This document shows positions 16,479 through 26,058 of a stretch of DNA of 64,000 nucleotides, one piece after another. The notes beneath the pieces were generated by a model. That model was not told the DNA's origin and made no database searches. It saw only the letters and a program-made list of their open reading frames with translations. Position 1 is the first letter of the stretch. Each line of letters opens with the position of its first letter. Source of the DNA: a virus; IMG/VR virus record IMGVR_UViG_3300017917_003893, positions 79,337 to 143,336 of that record. The stretch is one strand, 5' to 3'. A program made the translations under genes and the position numbers.

Positions 16479-18146
16479 ATGTCTCTAAAAAAAGATCTTG
16501 CTAAATATAAGCCCCGTAAAGAACAAAGAGAAGCTCTCGATTTTATAGAAAGTGAGTATCTAAAGAATAAAATGAACAAGTTTTTTTTATTAAATCTTCC
16601 AGTTGGAAGTGGAAAATCACACTTAGCATTAATGATTGCTGACTGGTATAAAAAGAATGTTAATAAAACTGCAAAAGTAGATATAATCACTAATAGTAAA
16701 ATATTACAAGACCAGTATTCTGGTACTTATGAGTCAATTAGTGATTTAAAGGGAAAAGAAAATTACGAATGTGAACAATATTCTTGTTCTTGTGCTCAAG
16801 GTGCTGAGTTTAATAGATTAAATAAAACATCTTGTGAAAGTTGTCCTTATACCTATGCTAAGGAGTCTTTTATTAGTGGTGGTATTTCTTTAACTAACTT
16901 TTATCTTTATATACTTTATGCTATCTATAATCAAAAACTACTTGAGAGTAGAGATTCTAGAGTTTTAATAGTTGATGAGGCTCATGAGTTTGATGATGTA
17001 ATGTCTGACTTTATTACTATTAAAATAACTGAAGGTATAGTGAAGAAGTATAAATTTTCAAATGAGTATGAGATAATGAAACAGTTAAAATCTGTTACAA
17101 CAATATCTCAGTACGTTGATTTTTTAAGATTTCTTAACGGTGAAGTTATATCTACAATTGAAGATATGGAGAAAGGTTTGTCTAAATCACCAAGAAATGT
17201 TAGACAAGACAAACGTGATTTAAAAATTAATAAAATTATTGGTGGTAAAAACTCAGATGTTAAGACAATGCAGTTAGCAACCGATTTAAGACAATTACAA
17301 TTAAAGATTGAAGTTTTTTTAAAAGAGTATAAAGATAATCCAAACAACTGGGTTCTTGAGTCTTCCTATAATGAAAAGGCTAAACAAAAAGAGCTATCAC
17401 TTGAGCCAATATGGGCATATGATTACTTAGATAAATATGTATTTAGTAACTATGATATGGTTATAATGATGTCGGGTACTATTTTAGATAAAAATCTATT
17501 TTGTCAGTTAAATGGCTTAGATGTTACTAAAGCAGTTTACTATTCAATAAGAAGTCCTTTCTCATTAAAGAATAGACCTATTTACTATATGCCACTTGGT
17601 AAGATGTCCTATAAGTCAAAAGACGAGACATTTAAGAGATATATTCCTTACATAAAAAAACTACTTGATAAGTATAAAAATAAGAAAGGTATAATACATA
17701 CTAACTCTTTTGAACTAGCTAAATGGATTCAAGAATCAATTAAAGATCCAAGATTAATTTTTCATGATTCTCAGAATAAAGATGAGATGTTAAAGATGCA
17801 TAAAGATTCGGAAGAGCCAACAGTAATAGTTAGTCCTTCTATGGACACTGGAGTTTCATTTGATAATGATGATGCTAGATTTCAAATAATAGCTAAAGTT
17901 CCTTATCCAAGTTTAGCATCTCAGAAAAATAAACTTAGACAGTCTAATAATCCTGATTGGTATTCTTGGAAAACAGTTGCTGGTTTAGTTCAAATGACTG
18001 GTAGACCTGTTAGATCTGAAATTGACTATGCTGATACTATTATACTAGATGGTTCTTTTGGTGATGTTATTAAACATAGTTCACAATTTATTCCAGATTG
18101 GATTCAAGAGGCTATTAAAAAAGTTAATGTTAAAATTGAGGCATAA
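16479..18146 (+). CDS. DinG/XPD-like superfamily 2 helicase with a likely Fe-S cluster
   Basis: 555 residues. Walker A is LPVGSGKS (residues 40-47) and Walker B is VDEAHEF near 166. Between them a Cys cluster (CEQYSCSCAQ...SCESCPY, about 98-126) matches the Fe-S domain of Rad3/XPD/DinG helicases, although it has more Cys than the standard four. The second RecA domain has MMSGTILD, SMDTGVSFD and QMTGRPVRS (motif VI arginine fingers). Such helicases move 5'-3' and remove displaced strands, R-loops or bound proteins. It is placed between replication genes and ends at a terminator. Confidence 0.9.
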   Translation: MSLKKDLAKYKPRKEQREALDFIESEYLKNKMNKFFLLNLPVGSGKSHLALMIADWYKKNVNKTAKVDIITNSKILQDQYSGTYESISDLKGKENYECEQYSCSCAQGAEFNRLNKTSCESCPYTYAKESFISGGISLTNFYLYILYAIYNQKLLESRDSRVLIVDEAHEFDDVMSDFITIKITEGIVKKYKFSNEYEIMKQLKSVTTISQYVDFLRFLNGEVISTIEDMEKGLSKSPRNVRQDKRDLKINKIIGGKNSDVKTMQLATDLRQLQLKIEVFLKEYKDNPNNWVLESSYNEKAKQKELSLEPIWAYDYLDKYVFSNYDMVIMMSGTILDKNLFCQLNGLDVTKAVYYSIRSPFSLKNRPIYYMPLGKMSYKSKDETFKRYIPYIKKLLDKYKNKKGIIHTNSFELAKWIQESIKDPRLIFHDSQNKDEMLKMHKDSEEPTVIVSPSMDTGVSFDNDDARFQIIAKVPYPSLASQKNKLRQSNNPDWYSWKTVAGLVQMTGRPVRSEIDYADTIILDGSFGDVIKHSSQFIPDWIQEAIKKVNVKIEA

Positions 18147-18178
18147 AAAAACCCACCAATTGGTGGGTTTTTCTTTTT
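18147..18178. terminator. Bidirectional intrinsic terminator
   Basis: AAACCCACC / GGTGGGTTT stem with AATT loop and T-rich tail, between convergent genes ending at 18146 and 18194. Confidence 0.88.
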
Positions 18179-18193
18179 ATTTTAAGTTAAAAA

Positions 18194-18715
18194 TTATTTC
18201 TTTTTTGCTAAAATTGACTTTTGAAGAGCCGCTGGTAACTTCTTTTGTGCTGCAGTTAAACCTTTAGTTTCTTTTTTATCATCTTTCTTATCTTCTTTAG
18301 CTTCTTTAGCCGCTTTTTTCATAGGCTCTTTTTTATCACCATCTTTATCTAAGTCTAAAAAATCAGGTTTAGCTTTTTTACCACCTTTTTCTTCTTTCTT
18401 GTCATCTTTTTTATCTTTCTTAGCTTTTTGTTTGTCTAAGAATGCTTGGAATCCAGCGTTTACTTTTTTCTTTTCAACAACTTCATCGCCCCAAACTCTA
18501 CCTTTTTCATCTTCTCTTTCATCTTCAAAAGTTTCTTCTTCTTCTCTTTCTTCTCTTTCTTCCATTTCTTCTTCAAAATCTTCTGAGTTATAGATTTCTT
18601 CCTCTTCTTGATCGAACGCTTGTTCGTTTTCGTAAGGGTTGTTAATTTCTTCTTCTTCGGAGAATCTTCCTAAGTCTTGTCCTGAGAAGTTTTCAAATTT
18701 TTTTAAGTATTTCAT
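18194..18715 (-). CDS. Highly charged putative prohead-core/internal protein (leader MKYLKKFENF)
   Basis: 173 residues. A capsid-targeting-like leader is followed by a very acidic half (about 18-80, runs of E with EEE and EERE repeats). A Lys/Ala-rich basic half comes next, with a DLDKDGDKKEPMKKA segment and a C-terminal KSILAKKK. No predicted globular core. This acid-then-base composition resembles T4 prohead core and internal proteins such as gp67, but sequence identity cannot be claimed. Confidence 0.7.
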   Translation of the reverse strand: MKYLKKFENFSGQDLGRFSEEEEINNPYENEQAFDQEEEEIYNSEDFEEEMEEREEREEEETFEDEREDEKGRVWGDEVVEKKKVNAGFQAFLDKQKAKKDKKDDKKEEKGGKKAKPDFLDLDKDGDKKEPMKKAAKEAKEDKKDDKKETKGLTAAQKKLPAALQKSILAKKK

Positions 18716-18741
18716 TTTAGCGTAAATAATTTTTTATAACT

Positions 18742-18750
18742 TATATATTA
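18742..18750 (-). promoter_or_regulatory. TAATATATA element upstream of the 18715 gene
   Basis: TATATATTA on the plus strand, 26 bases before the minus-strand ATG at 18715, in the divergent gap with the gene starting at 18868. Confidence 0.5.
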
Positions 18751-18853
18751 AGTATATAAAGCCATTTTCTTGTTTTTTATATATACTTATATTAAACTTT
18801 TAAATTTTTTTGAATTTACTCAATAATTAAAAGTGAAATTTGAAAATTGAAAT

Positions 18854-18862
18854 TAATATATA
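18854..18862 (+). promoter_or_regulatory. TAATATATA element that fixes the 18868 start
   Basis: Exact TAATATATA ending 5 bases before the ATG at 18868. The frame is open from a TTG at 18847, but that start would place the element inside the coding region. Confidence 0.5.
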
Positions 18863-18867
18863 GATTT

Positions 18868-19662
18868 ATGAAGGTACAAAGATTTTCTGAATATGAGTTT
18901 GAGATAGAAGCCGCTCAACTTTTTTTAAATTCATTTGATAACATGGTAAATGAATCTGATGAATCTCATCTTAAAAAAATAATGAGAAAGGTTATTTCTG
19001 ACTTAAAATTAAATACTAGTCTTGTATTTACATTTGGTGCTGGTATTGGTGCTTGTTATCCAGTTGTTCAAAGTCTTATGCAAAATATGGGTGTTGACTC
19101 TTTTGTACTTTCTGAAGAATCTATTTTACTCTTAACAATTACTGCTTTAACAATACTATACTTAGAAGAAAAAAAGTGTAAAAGTATAGATGAAGAAGAA
19201 CGTCTAACAAAAGATGCTAAGTCTATGTTAGAAGAATTAAAGATGAAAGGTATTGGTAACGGTATAGTTAAAAAGGTTATCGCATCACTAAAATCTATTA
19301 AAAACATATTTAATGTTATAGGTAAACACATCGGTGCTGTTATAGGTGGTGTTGTTGATATGTTTGCTTACACTTCACTTTTAATTCCTATCATGAATGG
19401 TATTTTGGCTATCATTAAAAAATATGATTTAAATTTAGAAACACTAACTCAGAACCTTATAGGACTTGCTGCTGGTATAGGTACTATAATAGCAAAGCAT
19501 GGTATTGTTGAAATACTTAAAAGAATAAAGGATAAATTTAATATTAAAGTTGATCAAAAAGAAATCATAGATGACTTAGAAACACCTTCTATTCAGAAGT
19601 TTTCGACATTTGGTGACGCTGAAAAAGAAGAACAACCTGGTGATTTAATCAAAGAGCAATAA
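18868..19662 (+). CDS. Putative capsid-targeted polytopic membrane protein (leader MKVQRFSEYE)
   Basis: 264 residues from the ATG at 18868. The leader MKVQRFSEYEFEIEAAQ precedes an amphipathic helix. Then come likely membrane helices near residues 55-75, 85-105, 160-185 and 195-220 (Gly/Ile-rich), separated by Lys-rich loops. The C-terminus is acidic and polar (DAEKEEQPGD). No family recognised. The combination of leader and membrane helices is shared with the 10785 and 13300 genes. Confidence 0.65.
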   Translation: MKVQRFSEYEFEIEAAQLFLNSFDNMVNESDESHLKKIMRKVISDLKLNTSLVFTFGAGIGACYPVVQSLMQNMGVDSFVLSEESILLLTITALTILYLEEKKCKSIDEEERLTKDAKSMLEELKMKGIGNGIVKKVIASLKSIKNIFNVIGKHIGAVIGGVVDMFAYTSLLIPIMNGILAIIKKYDLNLETLTQNLIGLAAGIGTIIAKHGIVEILKRIKDKFNIKVDQKEIIDDLETPSIQKFSTFGDAEKEEQPGDLIKEQ

Positions 19663-19717
19663 GTTAATTAAAACTTAACTCTTACATTTCATATAATATA
19701 AAAATGAAATTGATTAA

Positions 19718-21049
19718 ATGACTCCTCAACTGGAAAAAGTATTCTTTAATTTTGTTCTTAGAAATAAGAAGTACTTTGATATTGTAAAGCCTTACTTTTT
19801 CAGAAATTCTGAAATTCAATTTGTTTATGGTGTCATAAGAGAGTACATGAATAAAGGTACAGATGCTCAAATACCTTCACCTAGACAAATTTTAGATATG
19901 GTCACTCTTGAAGATAAAGAGGGTATTATTACAAAAGAAATATTAAAATCTATATTACAAGTCGACTTAAAAGAGTATGATGAGAAAAACTTTATTGAGC
20001 CAAAATTCAATGCTTGGGTTCTTTCAAATCGACTAAAAACAGGAACTGTTGATATTATAGATGAAACTAGAAATTTAGATACTATTTCTGATTTTGAAAA
20101 GGCTATAGAGACCGCTGATAGAATTAAAAGTATTGTAGACGAAATGTCTTCAACTAATTTTGTTCAAGATGATGATATGGGTTCTGACTTTGATGACCCT
20201 GAGATGCACGTTCAAGATTCTTCTAAATTTAAAGTTAAATGTGGATTTGACTCGATTGACCATATGTTAGGTGGTGGTTGGGATATATCTACATTAAATG
20301 TGATAATGGCTGAAACTAATAACGGTAAGTCATTATGGATGCAAAACTTTGCTGTTAAGTCTGCTAATATGGGTCATAACGTTCTTTATATAACACTTGA
20401 AATGAGTGAAAGAAAAGTTATGAAGAGATTAGGTGCTATGCGTTTAAGAATTCCAATTAACGATTATGATGTTATGTCAAAAGACGTTGATATGATTAAG
20501 AACAAAATATCTAATTTAAGTAAAACCGAAGGTAGTGCTGATCTTTTTGATAGAAAGGTCGGTAAAATAATAACTAAGTTTTGGGCGGCAGGTACTGCCA
20601 CTATTTCGGATTTTGATTATTATATTCAAAAACTAAAAGAGAAAAAAGATATAAAAATTGATATGGTTATTGTTGACTATATCACATTAGTTGCTGCTGG
20701 AAAAGGTACAGCGGCTGATAATCTTTACACAAAAGGAAAACATTTAGCTGAGGGTTTAAGAGCCTTAGGTGCTAAGTATAAATGTCCAGTTTTAACTGGT
20801 GTTCAAGTTGCTAAGGATGCTTGGAACTCATCTGATATAACATTAGAAAGTGTTCCTGAATCTAAAGCTATAGCAGAAACTGCTGACACATTTTTTGCTA
20901 TAATAAGAACTGAGGAAATGAAAAGGCAAAATATTTATAGATTTAAACTTCTAAAACAAAGAGATGGAGATTTTTTGAAATCTCAGATTAGACTTAATTT
21001 GAATCCTACATATTTGACTTTAGAAAACGATCAGTTTATAGACCAATAA
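19718..21049 (+). CDS. 41: Replicative DNA helicase, DnaB/gp41 family
   Basis: 443 residues. The N-terminal helical domain (about 1-150) is followed by the RecA-like core with CGFDSIDHMLGGGW, the Walker A variant MAETNNGKS (about 196-204), LYITLEMSERKVMKR, the Walker B MVIVDYITLV and the H4 region VLTGVQVAKDAW. The ending resembles T4 gp41. It unwinds the lagging-strand template as a hexamer. The gene is followed 30 bases later by an acidic protein of unknown function. Confidence 0.9.
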   Translation: MTPQLEKVFFNFVLRNKKYFDIVKPYFFRNSEIQFVYGVIREYMNKGTDAQIPSPRQILDMVTLEDKEGIITKEILKSILQVDLKEYDEKNFIEPKFNAWVLSNRLKTGTVDIIDETRNLDTISDFEKAIETADRIKSIVDEMSSTNFVQDDDMGSDFDDPEMHVQDSSKFKVKCGFDSIDHMLGGGWDISTLNVIMAETNNGKSLWMQNFAVKSANMGHNVLYITLEMSERKVMKRLGAMRLRIPINDYDVMSKDVDMIKNKISNLSKTEGSADLFDRKVGKIITKFWAAGTATISDFDYYIQKLKEKKDIKIDMVIVDYITLVAAGKGTAADNLYTKGKHLAEGLRALGAKYKCPVLTGVQVAKDAWNSSDITLESVPESKAIAETADTFFAIIRTEEMKRQNIYRFKLLKQRDGDFLKSQIRLNLNPTYLTLENDQFIDQ

Positions 21050-21079
21050 TTGGTTTAAAAAAAATTAATAAAAAACTCT

Positions 21080-22048
21080 ATGGCTAAAAAAGTTAGAGAT
21101 GAAGACGAATTTGATGATTTAGATAATGAACTTGATGATGAGTTAAATGACGATGTTTTATCTGATGATGACTCTGATGAAGATGATTCTATATCTGATG
21201 ATGAGATTAACATATCTGATGATGATGATAATTTAGATATTATCATTGAAATTGACGAGGACGACCTTGATATAATAGAACCTAATTCTGATTCTGAATC
21301 AAAACCTGAAGAATCTGAGTCTGATGGTGTTATTCTTTCTAAACATAAAATAGAAGGAAAACACTCATTAAAATATGACTCTATCTTTAAGGGTAAAAAA
21401 GAAGACCCTTTAGATGAAGAAGAAGGAACTACAATTGATATGTATCAAAAAGATACTATCGAGGTTGATAGATCATCTAATTACTATTTTGAATCAATTG
21501 ATAATGAAAAGTATATTAGATCAAAACAAGTAAAAGAAAAAGTTTATGAAGTTTTATCAGAAAACACAACAATTAACTTCTTAAACAATCGTAGAAAGCC
21601 TTCAAGGTCAGATTTTAATCAATATTATAATATTTTAAAGTCTAATCTTCAAACAGAAAGTTTTACGAATGTTGAACTTTTTAATGAACTGGCGGTTTAC
21701 TTTTCTGATAACTTATTCAACATGTTTAAGCTTCTTGATAAGAAGTGGAGAAATCTAATAATTCTTGAGTTACAAGATCATATTGGTAAAAACACAAATT
21801 CAAAAGAAATAACAAATAGAAATATCTATGAAGGTACAGAAGTTGAATTTGAATGGGAAGATGATTTTACTGAACATAAAATTTTTATAACAGGTGATGT
21901 TGTTGAAGTTGATTATGAAAATTCAACTTTTAAAGTTAACTCATATGAGAGAATTTATGATGTTGAGATAACAATGATAACTAAAATTCTCAATAACACT
22001 AAGTTCAAATATAATTTAAATAAACTTAATAATATAGATTTTCTATAA
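21080..22048 (+). CDS. Hypothetical protein with very acidic N-terminus
   Basis: 322 residues. Residues 5-90 are dominated by Asp, Glu and Ser (DDLDNELDDELNDD, SDDDSDEDDS) and probably disordered. The C-terminal 200 residues are folded, mixed alpha/beta, with DKKWRNLIILELQDHIGK and an OB/SH3-like beta region near the end (EFEWEDDFTEHKIFITGDVVE). It is downstream of the helicase and may act as a replication accessory or DNA mimic; neither is shown. The last residues NKLNNIDFL weakly recall the recurring tail. Confidence 0.6.
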   Translation: MAKKVRDEDEFDDLDNELDDELNDDVLSDDDSDEDDSISDDEINISDDDDNLDIIIEIDEDDLDIIEPNSDSESKPEESESDGVILSKHKIEGKHSLKYDSIFKGKKEDPLDEEEGTTIDMYQKDTIEVDRSSNYYFESIDNEKYIRSKQVKEKVYEVLSENTTINFLNNRRKPSRSDFNQYYNILKSNLQTESFTNVELFNELAVYFSDNLFNMFKLLDKKWRNLIILELQDHIGKNTNSKEITNRNIYEGTEVEFEWEDDFTEHKIFITGDVVEVDYENSTFKVNSYERIYDVEITMITKILNNTKFKYNLNKLNNIDFL

Positions 22049-22147
22049 TTTTTTTGAGTGCTATAAAAAACTCAAAAAAAAACAAAATGTGAACTTTTAA
22101 ATAAAAAAACAGTCGGATATATAAAAGACAAAAAAAATTAAAAAAGT

Positions 22148-24694
22148 ATGAATATAAAAGTAATAAAGAGAAACGGCAAGAAAGAACCAGTAATGTTGGA
22201 TAAAATTTTAGACAGGATTACACAACAAACTTATGGCTTAGATAAACTAATTATTCCTTTTGAAGTTGCTCAGAAAGTAATCGAAGGTATTACTCCTGAT
22301 ATCAAGACTTCAACATTGGATCAATTAGCAATGGAAACAGCGGCATCATTGGCTACAAAACACCCAGACTATTCGATATTAGCTGCTAGATTAGCAATTA
22401 CGAATTTACATAAAGAAACTAAAAAGAGTTTTTCAGAGACTGTTGAGGATTTATATAAATATATCGATCCTAAAACAAGTAAACACTCACCTATTGTTTC
22501 AGAGAACTTCCGTAATTTAGTTAAAAAATACGCTGATGAGTTAGATTCAGCAATCGTACATTCTCGTGACCATAACTTTGACTATTTTGGTTTTAAAACG
22601 TTAGAGAAATCTTACTTATTAAAGATTAATGGTAAAGTAGCAGAACGTCCTCAGTATATGTACATGAGAACCGCTATTCAAGTATGGGGTGATAACTTAG
22701 AAAAAGTTATTGAAACATATAATTCTTTATCAGAGGGATATTATACTCACGCAACTCCTACCTTATTTAACTCAGGTACAACAAGACCTCAATTGTCATC
22801 TTGTTTCTTGTTAGATTTAGAATCTGACTCTATTGAAGGTATTTTTAATACACTTAAAGAGTCTGCTCAAATTTCTAAGAACGCTGGTGGTATTGGTATT
22901 GCTTTTACTAAAGTTAGAGCAAAAGGCACATACATTGCTGGTACAAATGGTACTTCAAATGGTATTATTCCTTTCTTAAAGATTTATAATGAAACTGCCA
23001 GAGCCGTTGACCAAGGTGGTGGTAAACGTAAAGGTTCAATTGCTATCTATATGGAGCCTTGGCATTCTGATATTATGGAGTTCTTAGACCTTCGTAAAAA
23101 CCAAGGTAAAGATGAGGTTCGTGCTCGTGACTTATTCTTAGCTATGTGGATGAATGACTTATTCATGGAAAGAGTTGAGTTAGACGAAGATTGGACTTTA
23201 ATGTGTCCTCATGAATGTTCTGGTTTAACAGAAACTTATGGTGAAGAGTTTAGAGAACTTTACACTAGATATGAAAGAGAAGGTAAAGGTAAGAAAACTT
23301 TAAAAGCTCGTGAAGTTTGGAATAAAATTCTTGAGTCTCAGATTGAGACAGGTACTCCTTACATTCTTTACAAAGATTCAATTAATGAAAAATCAAATCA
23401 ATCAAATATTGGTGTGATTCGTTCATCTAACCTTTGTGCTGAAATTGTTGAAGCTACAGGTGTTACTAAGACACAAGCTGAAATTCTTCAGAATAAAGAA
23501 TTACTTGAAAAGTTAGGATTAAGTGAGTTTTATGGTGAGGAATCTGTAAATGAAACAGCTGTTTGTAACTTGGCTTCAATTGCGCTTCCTAAATTTGTAA
23601 ATAAGAATAAGACTTATAACTTTAATAAGTTATATGAAGTTGCTTATCAAGCCACTATCAACTTAAACAATGTAATTGATGTTAACTTCTATCCTTCTCC
23701 TGCTGCTAAGTTTTCTAACTTATTACACAGACCAATTGGTTTAGGTGTTCAAGGTTTGGCTGATGTATTCTTTATGCTAGGATTACCGTATGAGTCAGAT
23801 GAGGCTAAGTCAATAAACAAAGAAATTTTTGAGACTATTTACTATGCTTCTATTAAGGCTTCTTGTGATTTAGCAAAAACAGATGGTTCTTATGCTACAT
23901 ATCAAGGTTCTCCTATTTCTCAAGGTAAGTTTCAGTTTGATTTATGGGGTGTTACTCCAACTAAGAGATGGGATTGGGATAAATTAAGAGAAGATGTTAA
24001 GAAACATGGTGTTAGAAACTCTTTAACAACTTGTATTATGCCTACGGCTTCAACAGCCTCTATTTTAGGTAACGAGGCATCTTGTGAAGCACAAACATCA
24101 AATATGTATACTCGTTCAGTATTATCTGGTACATTTATCCTAGTTAATAAATATCTTGTTAAGGAGTTAGTTAAATTAGGTATTTGGAATGATACTATTA
24201 GAAAGAAGATTATTACTGAAAATGGTTCTGTTCAAAACATTCCTGAGATTCCAACAAATCTTAAAGAAATATTCAAGACAGTTTATGAAATTAAACAAAG
24301 AGATGTTATTGATATGGCGGCTGATAGAGGTGCTTTCATTGACCAAACACAGTCTATGAATATCTTTATGGATTCACCTAACTTTGCTAAGTTAACAGCT
24401 ATGCATTTTTATGGATGGGGTCGTAGAAACTTTATTATGAACTCAGATGGAACTCCAAATATTCCACAAGGTGAAAACATTGAAATTATTTACGATAAAG
24501 ATGGTAAGCCAAGATGTTATCGTGATAAGAGATTCAATCTTAAAACAGGAATCTATTATTTAAGAAATAAGGGTGCCGCTGATGCTGTTAAGTTCACAAT
24601 TCAAGAAGAACAAAAGAAATCTGTTGAAGAACAAATGGCTGAAATTAGCTGTTCACTTGATAATCCAGATGACTGCTTAGCTTGTGGATCATAA
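22148..24694 (+). CDS. nrdA: Ribonucleoside-diphosphate reductase, alpha subunit (class I)
   Basis: 848 residues. An ATP-cone at the N-terminus (KVIKRNGKKEPVMLDKILDR) gives allosteric control. The active site shows SSCFLLD (thiyl-pair Cys), NLCAEI (Asn, radical Cys and Glu), a second Cys region in TTCIMPTAST, and an NMYTRSV region for the radical-transfer tyrosines. The C-terminal CLACGS provides the shuttle Cys pair. It reduces NDPs to dNDPs and needs a beta subunit, which is not in this window. A terminator follows. Confidence 0.95.
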   Translation: MNIKVIKRNGKKEPVMLDKILDRITQQTYGLDKLIIPFEVAQKVIEGITPDIKTSTLDQLAMETAASLATKHPDYSILAARLAITNLHKETKKSFSETVEDLYKYIDPKTSKHSPIVSENFRNLVKKYADELDSAIVHSRDHNFDYFGFKTLEKSYLLKINGKVAERPQYMYMRTAIQVWGDNLEKVIETYNSLSEGYYTHATPTLFNSGTTRPQLSSCFLLDLESDSIEGIFNTLKESAQISKNAGGIGIAFTKVRAKGTYIAGTNGTSNGIIPFLKIYNETARAVDQGGGKRKGSIAIYMEPWHSDIMEFLDLRKNQGKDEVRARDLFLAMWMNDLFMERVELDEDWTLMCPHECSGLTETYGEEFRELYTRYEREGKGKKTLKAREVWNKILESQIETGTPYILYKDSINEKSNQSNIGVIRSSNLCAEIVEATGVTKTQAEILQNKELLEKLGLSEFYGEESVNETAVCNLASIALPKFVNKNKTYNFNKLYEVAYQATINLNNVIDVNFYPSPAAKFSNLLHRPIGLGVQGLADVFFMLGLPYESDEAKSINKEIFETIYYASIKASCDLAKTDGSYATYQGSPISQGKFQFDLWGVTPTKRWDWDKLREDVKKHGVRNSLTTCIMPTASTASILGNEASCEAQTSNMYTRSVLSGTFILVNKYLVKELVKLGIWNDTIRKKIITENGSVQNIPEIPTNLKEIFKTVYEIKQRDVIDMAADRGAFIDQTQSMNIFMDSPNFAKLTAMHFYGWGRRNFIMNSDGTPNIPQGENIEIIYDKDGKPRCYRDKRFNLKTGIYYLRNKGAADAVKFTIQEEQKKSVEEQMAEISCSLDNPDDCLACGS

Positions 24695-24717
24695 GATTAA
24701 ATAAAACAAATTAAATT

Positions 24718-24745
24718 AAAAGGGAGATGAACATCTCCCTTTTTT
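24718..24745 (+). terminator. Intrinsic terminator after nrdA
   Basis: AAAAGGGAGATG / CATCTCCCTTTT stem with a two-base loop and T-run. Confidence 0.88.
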
Positions 24746-24772
24746 GTTATATAATAAAAAAGATTTTTTAAT

Positions 24773-25417
24773 ATGAATAAAATTGAAATAGAAGGTAAAT
24801 TAAATAAATCTTGGGTTAATAGTCTATTAGCTGAGGGTTATACAACATATGATATTGTATCAAACTATGAAATAGATGAAGATGTTATTTTAGAGTGTTA
24901 TGAGTTTTTAGATAAAAATGTAATAATACAAGGTCTTAATTTATCAGAAGATTTTATAAACAAGTCTATTGAAATACAATATTTAGACTTAGAAGATATA
25001 AAGGAACTAAGTATGTCTACTTATGCTAATTTGTCTCCGGAATTTATATCTAAATATAAAGAGTATATCAACTGGAATAGAATGATTCTCTACATTTCAA
25101 CTCAGTCAAATTCATTTGATGAATATGTTGAGGTTATTAATGATAAAGACTTATGGCAAGTTATTAGTGCTAATGATTTACCATTAGAGTTTATAAGAGA
25201 ATATAAAGATAAATTAGATTGGTCTTATTTATCAATGGTTAAGTGTTTTACAGATGAGGAAAAAGAAGAGTTTGGTGATTATATTCTTACACCTGTACAA
25301 AAAGAAATAAGCGATGAGTCATTTATTAATCAAGATGATTTAAAATTCTCAGATAAGATGACTGATGAAGAGTTAGAAGATTTAATTAATGAAATCTCAA
25401 AACATATAGGAAAGTAA
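24773..25417 (+). CDS. Helical repeat protein of unknown function
   Basis: 214 residues, acidic. It contains repeated units of about 30 residues of the type L-S/P-x-E-F-I-x-x-Y-K-[DE]-x-[IL]-[ND]-W, seen as LSPEFISKYKEYINW and LPLEFIREYKDKLDW, with degenerate units before them. Similar short leucine/tryptophan repeats occur in phage and giant-virus hypothetical proteins, so protein binding is plausible. It follows the nrdA terminator and precedes a 52-residue gene. Confidence 0.6.
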   Translation: MNKIEIEGKLNKSWVNSLLAEGYTTYDIVSNYEIDEDVILECYEFLDKNVIIQGLNLSEDFINKSIEIQYLDLEDIKELSMSTYANLSPEFISKYKEYINWNRMILYISTQSNSFDEYVEVINDKDLWQVISANDLPLEFIREYKDKLDWSYLSMVKCFTDEEKEEFGDYILTPVQKEISDESFINQDDLKFSDKMTDEELEDLINEISKHIGK

Positions 25418-25418
25418 A

Positions 25419-25577
25419 ATGTCAAATTATCAATTAAAAATTTTAGAAAAGTTAGATGATGAGGATTGGAATTATCCAAGCGTGGTAAAGGTTGTAATGA
25501 AACCTAAATCTGCTATAAACAATCCACCTTTGAAAAAAACGAAATTTTCGAGGTTGATATATACTGAACAAAAATAA
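25419..25577 (+). CDS. Small basic hypothetical protein, 52 aa
   Basis: ATG one base after the preceding stop. The product starts MSNYQLKILEKLDDEDWNYP and ends in a Lys/Arg-rich tail (KPPLKKTKFSRL-type). The position directly behind the repeat-protein gene supports it being real; no family recognised. Confidence 0.5.
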   Translation: MSNYQLKILEKLDDEDWNYPSVVKVVMKPKSAINNPPLKKTKFSRLIYTEQK

Positions 25578-25613
25578 TTAAAAATATTTTTTACAAGATT
25601 TAAAACTTTTTCA

Positions 25614-25621
25614 TATCTTTG
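25614..25621 (+). promoter_or_regulatory. Candidate -7 box of the non-coding RNA promoter
   Basis: TATCTTTG matches TAnnTTTG. The expected upstream region (about 25587-25594) is T-rich but lacks a clean TTTG, so the assignment is moderate. Confidence 0.45.
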
Positions 25622-26048
25622 TATAAAATAAAAACAAATAAAAAAACCCAGTAGCGAATTGAAGTGTTACTTCGTATGGATTGAAAAAACACACTTTAAT
25701 GATTTACTCTGGTCAATATATAGGCTAAACCGCAAGCATAGCGATAGTTTGAGATACTTCGATAAATATCAATTAAACTATGACAGCCAAAGTGCCGAGC
25801 TAACAGCAAAGCTACCTTTCAATCTCCAATTGGCTGATTGATAAAAAGGTGAAAAAGTTCGAAAAGTACCTCGTAAAGGGCTAAGGAATTCAGAAACTTC
25901 CTTTAAATAAAGAACTGAGTGAGATAGTCACTTCAACCATCGGCAAAGTTTCGGGAGAATTCTTTGTAACGCTTAGGCTAAATTTTCTTGCTTGCGATTA
26001 ACATATATGACCAGATTAACTTTACTGTTAGTCTGGTCTTTTTTTTTT
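25622..26048 (+). ncRNA. Structured non-coding RNA with its own terminator, upstream of the TROVE gene
   Basis: No convincing reading frame covers this about 430-base stretch, yet it is full of complementary arms. A long-range stem CGCAAGC (25731-25737) with GCTTGCG (25990-25996) closes a domain. Inside are ATAGTTT/AAACTAT (25744/25775) and ACCTTTCAATC (25814-25824) with GATTG and AAAGGT (25836-25850) capped by CCAATTGG. Further arms are AAGGAA/TTCCTT (25883/25898), AGTGA/TCACT (25918/25928) and CAAAG/CTTTG (25944/25962) around a GGGA tetraloop. A hairpin GAAGT-GTT-ACTTC lies before the domain (25661-25673). TAGGCTAAA occurs twice (25721 and 25974). The base composition is richer in G and C than flanking genes. 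Position suggests an RNA partner of the TROVE protein; it is longer than known Y RNAs. RNase P, tmRNA and group I intron cores were not found. Confidence 0.7.
26009..26048 (+). terminator. Strong intrinsic terminator ending the non-coding RNA
   Basis: GACCAGATTAAC (26009-26020) pairs over 12 positions with GTTAGTCTGGTC (26027-26038) with one wobble, followed by T10 or more. Confidence 0.9.
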
Positions 26049-26058
26049 GAACAAACTC

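Noticed and set aside
18399-18645. Two overlapping plus-strand Ser/Leu-rich frames
   Set aside because: They are complements of Glu/Lys-rich codons of the charged head protein on the minus strand.
22049-22080. AT-rich inverted repeat before nrdA as a terminator
   Set aside because: TTTTTTGAGT/ACTCAAAAAA has only a weak stem with few G-C pairs; it could be chance in such AT-rich DNA, so it was not listed.
25659-25841. 60-codon plus frame inside the structured RNA
   Set aside because: The codons run through paired helix arms, the frame lacks a proper start signal and matches no family; the helices and terminator explain the stretch better.
25622-26048. Group I intron, RNase P RNA or tmRNA
   Set aside because: A GAGATAGTC string hinted at a group I P7, but no matching partner strand or conserved core was found. 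RNase P and tmRNA signature strings are absent.
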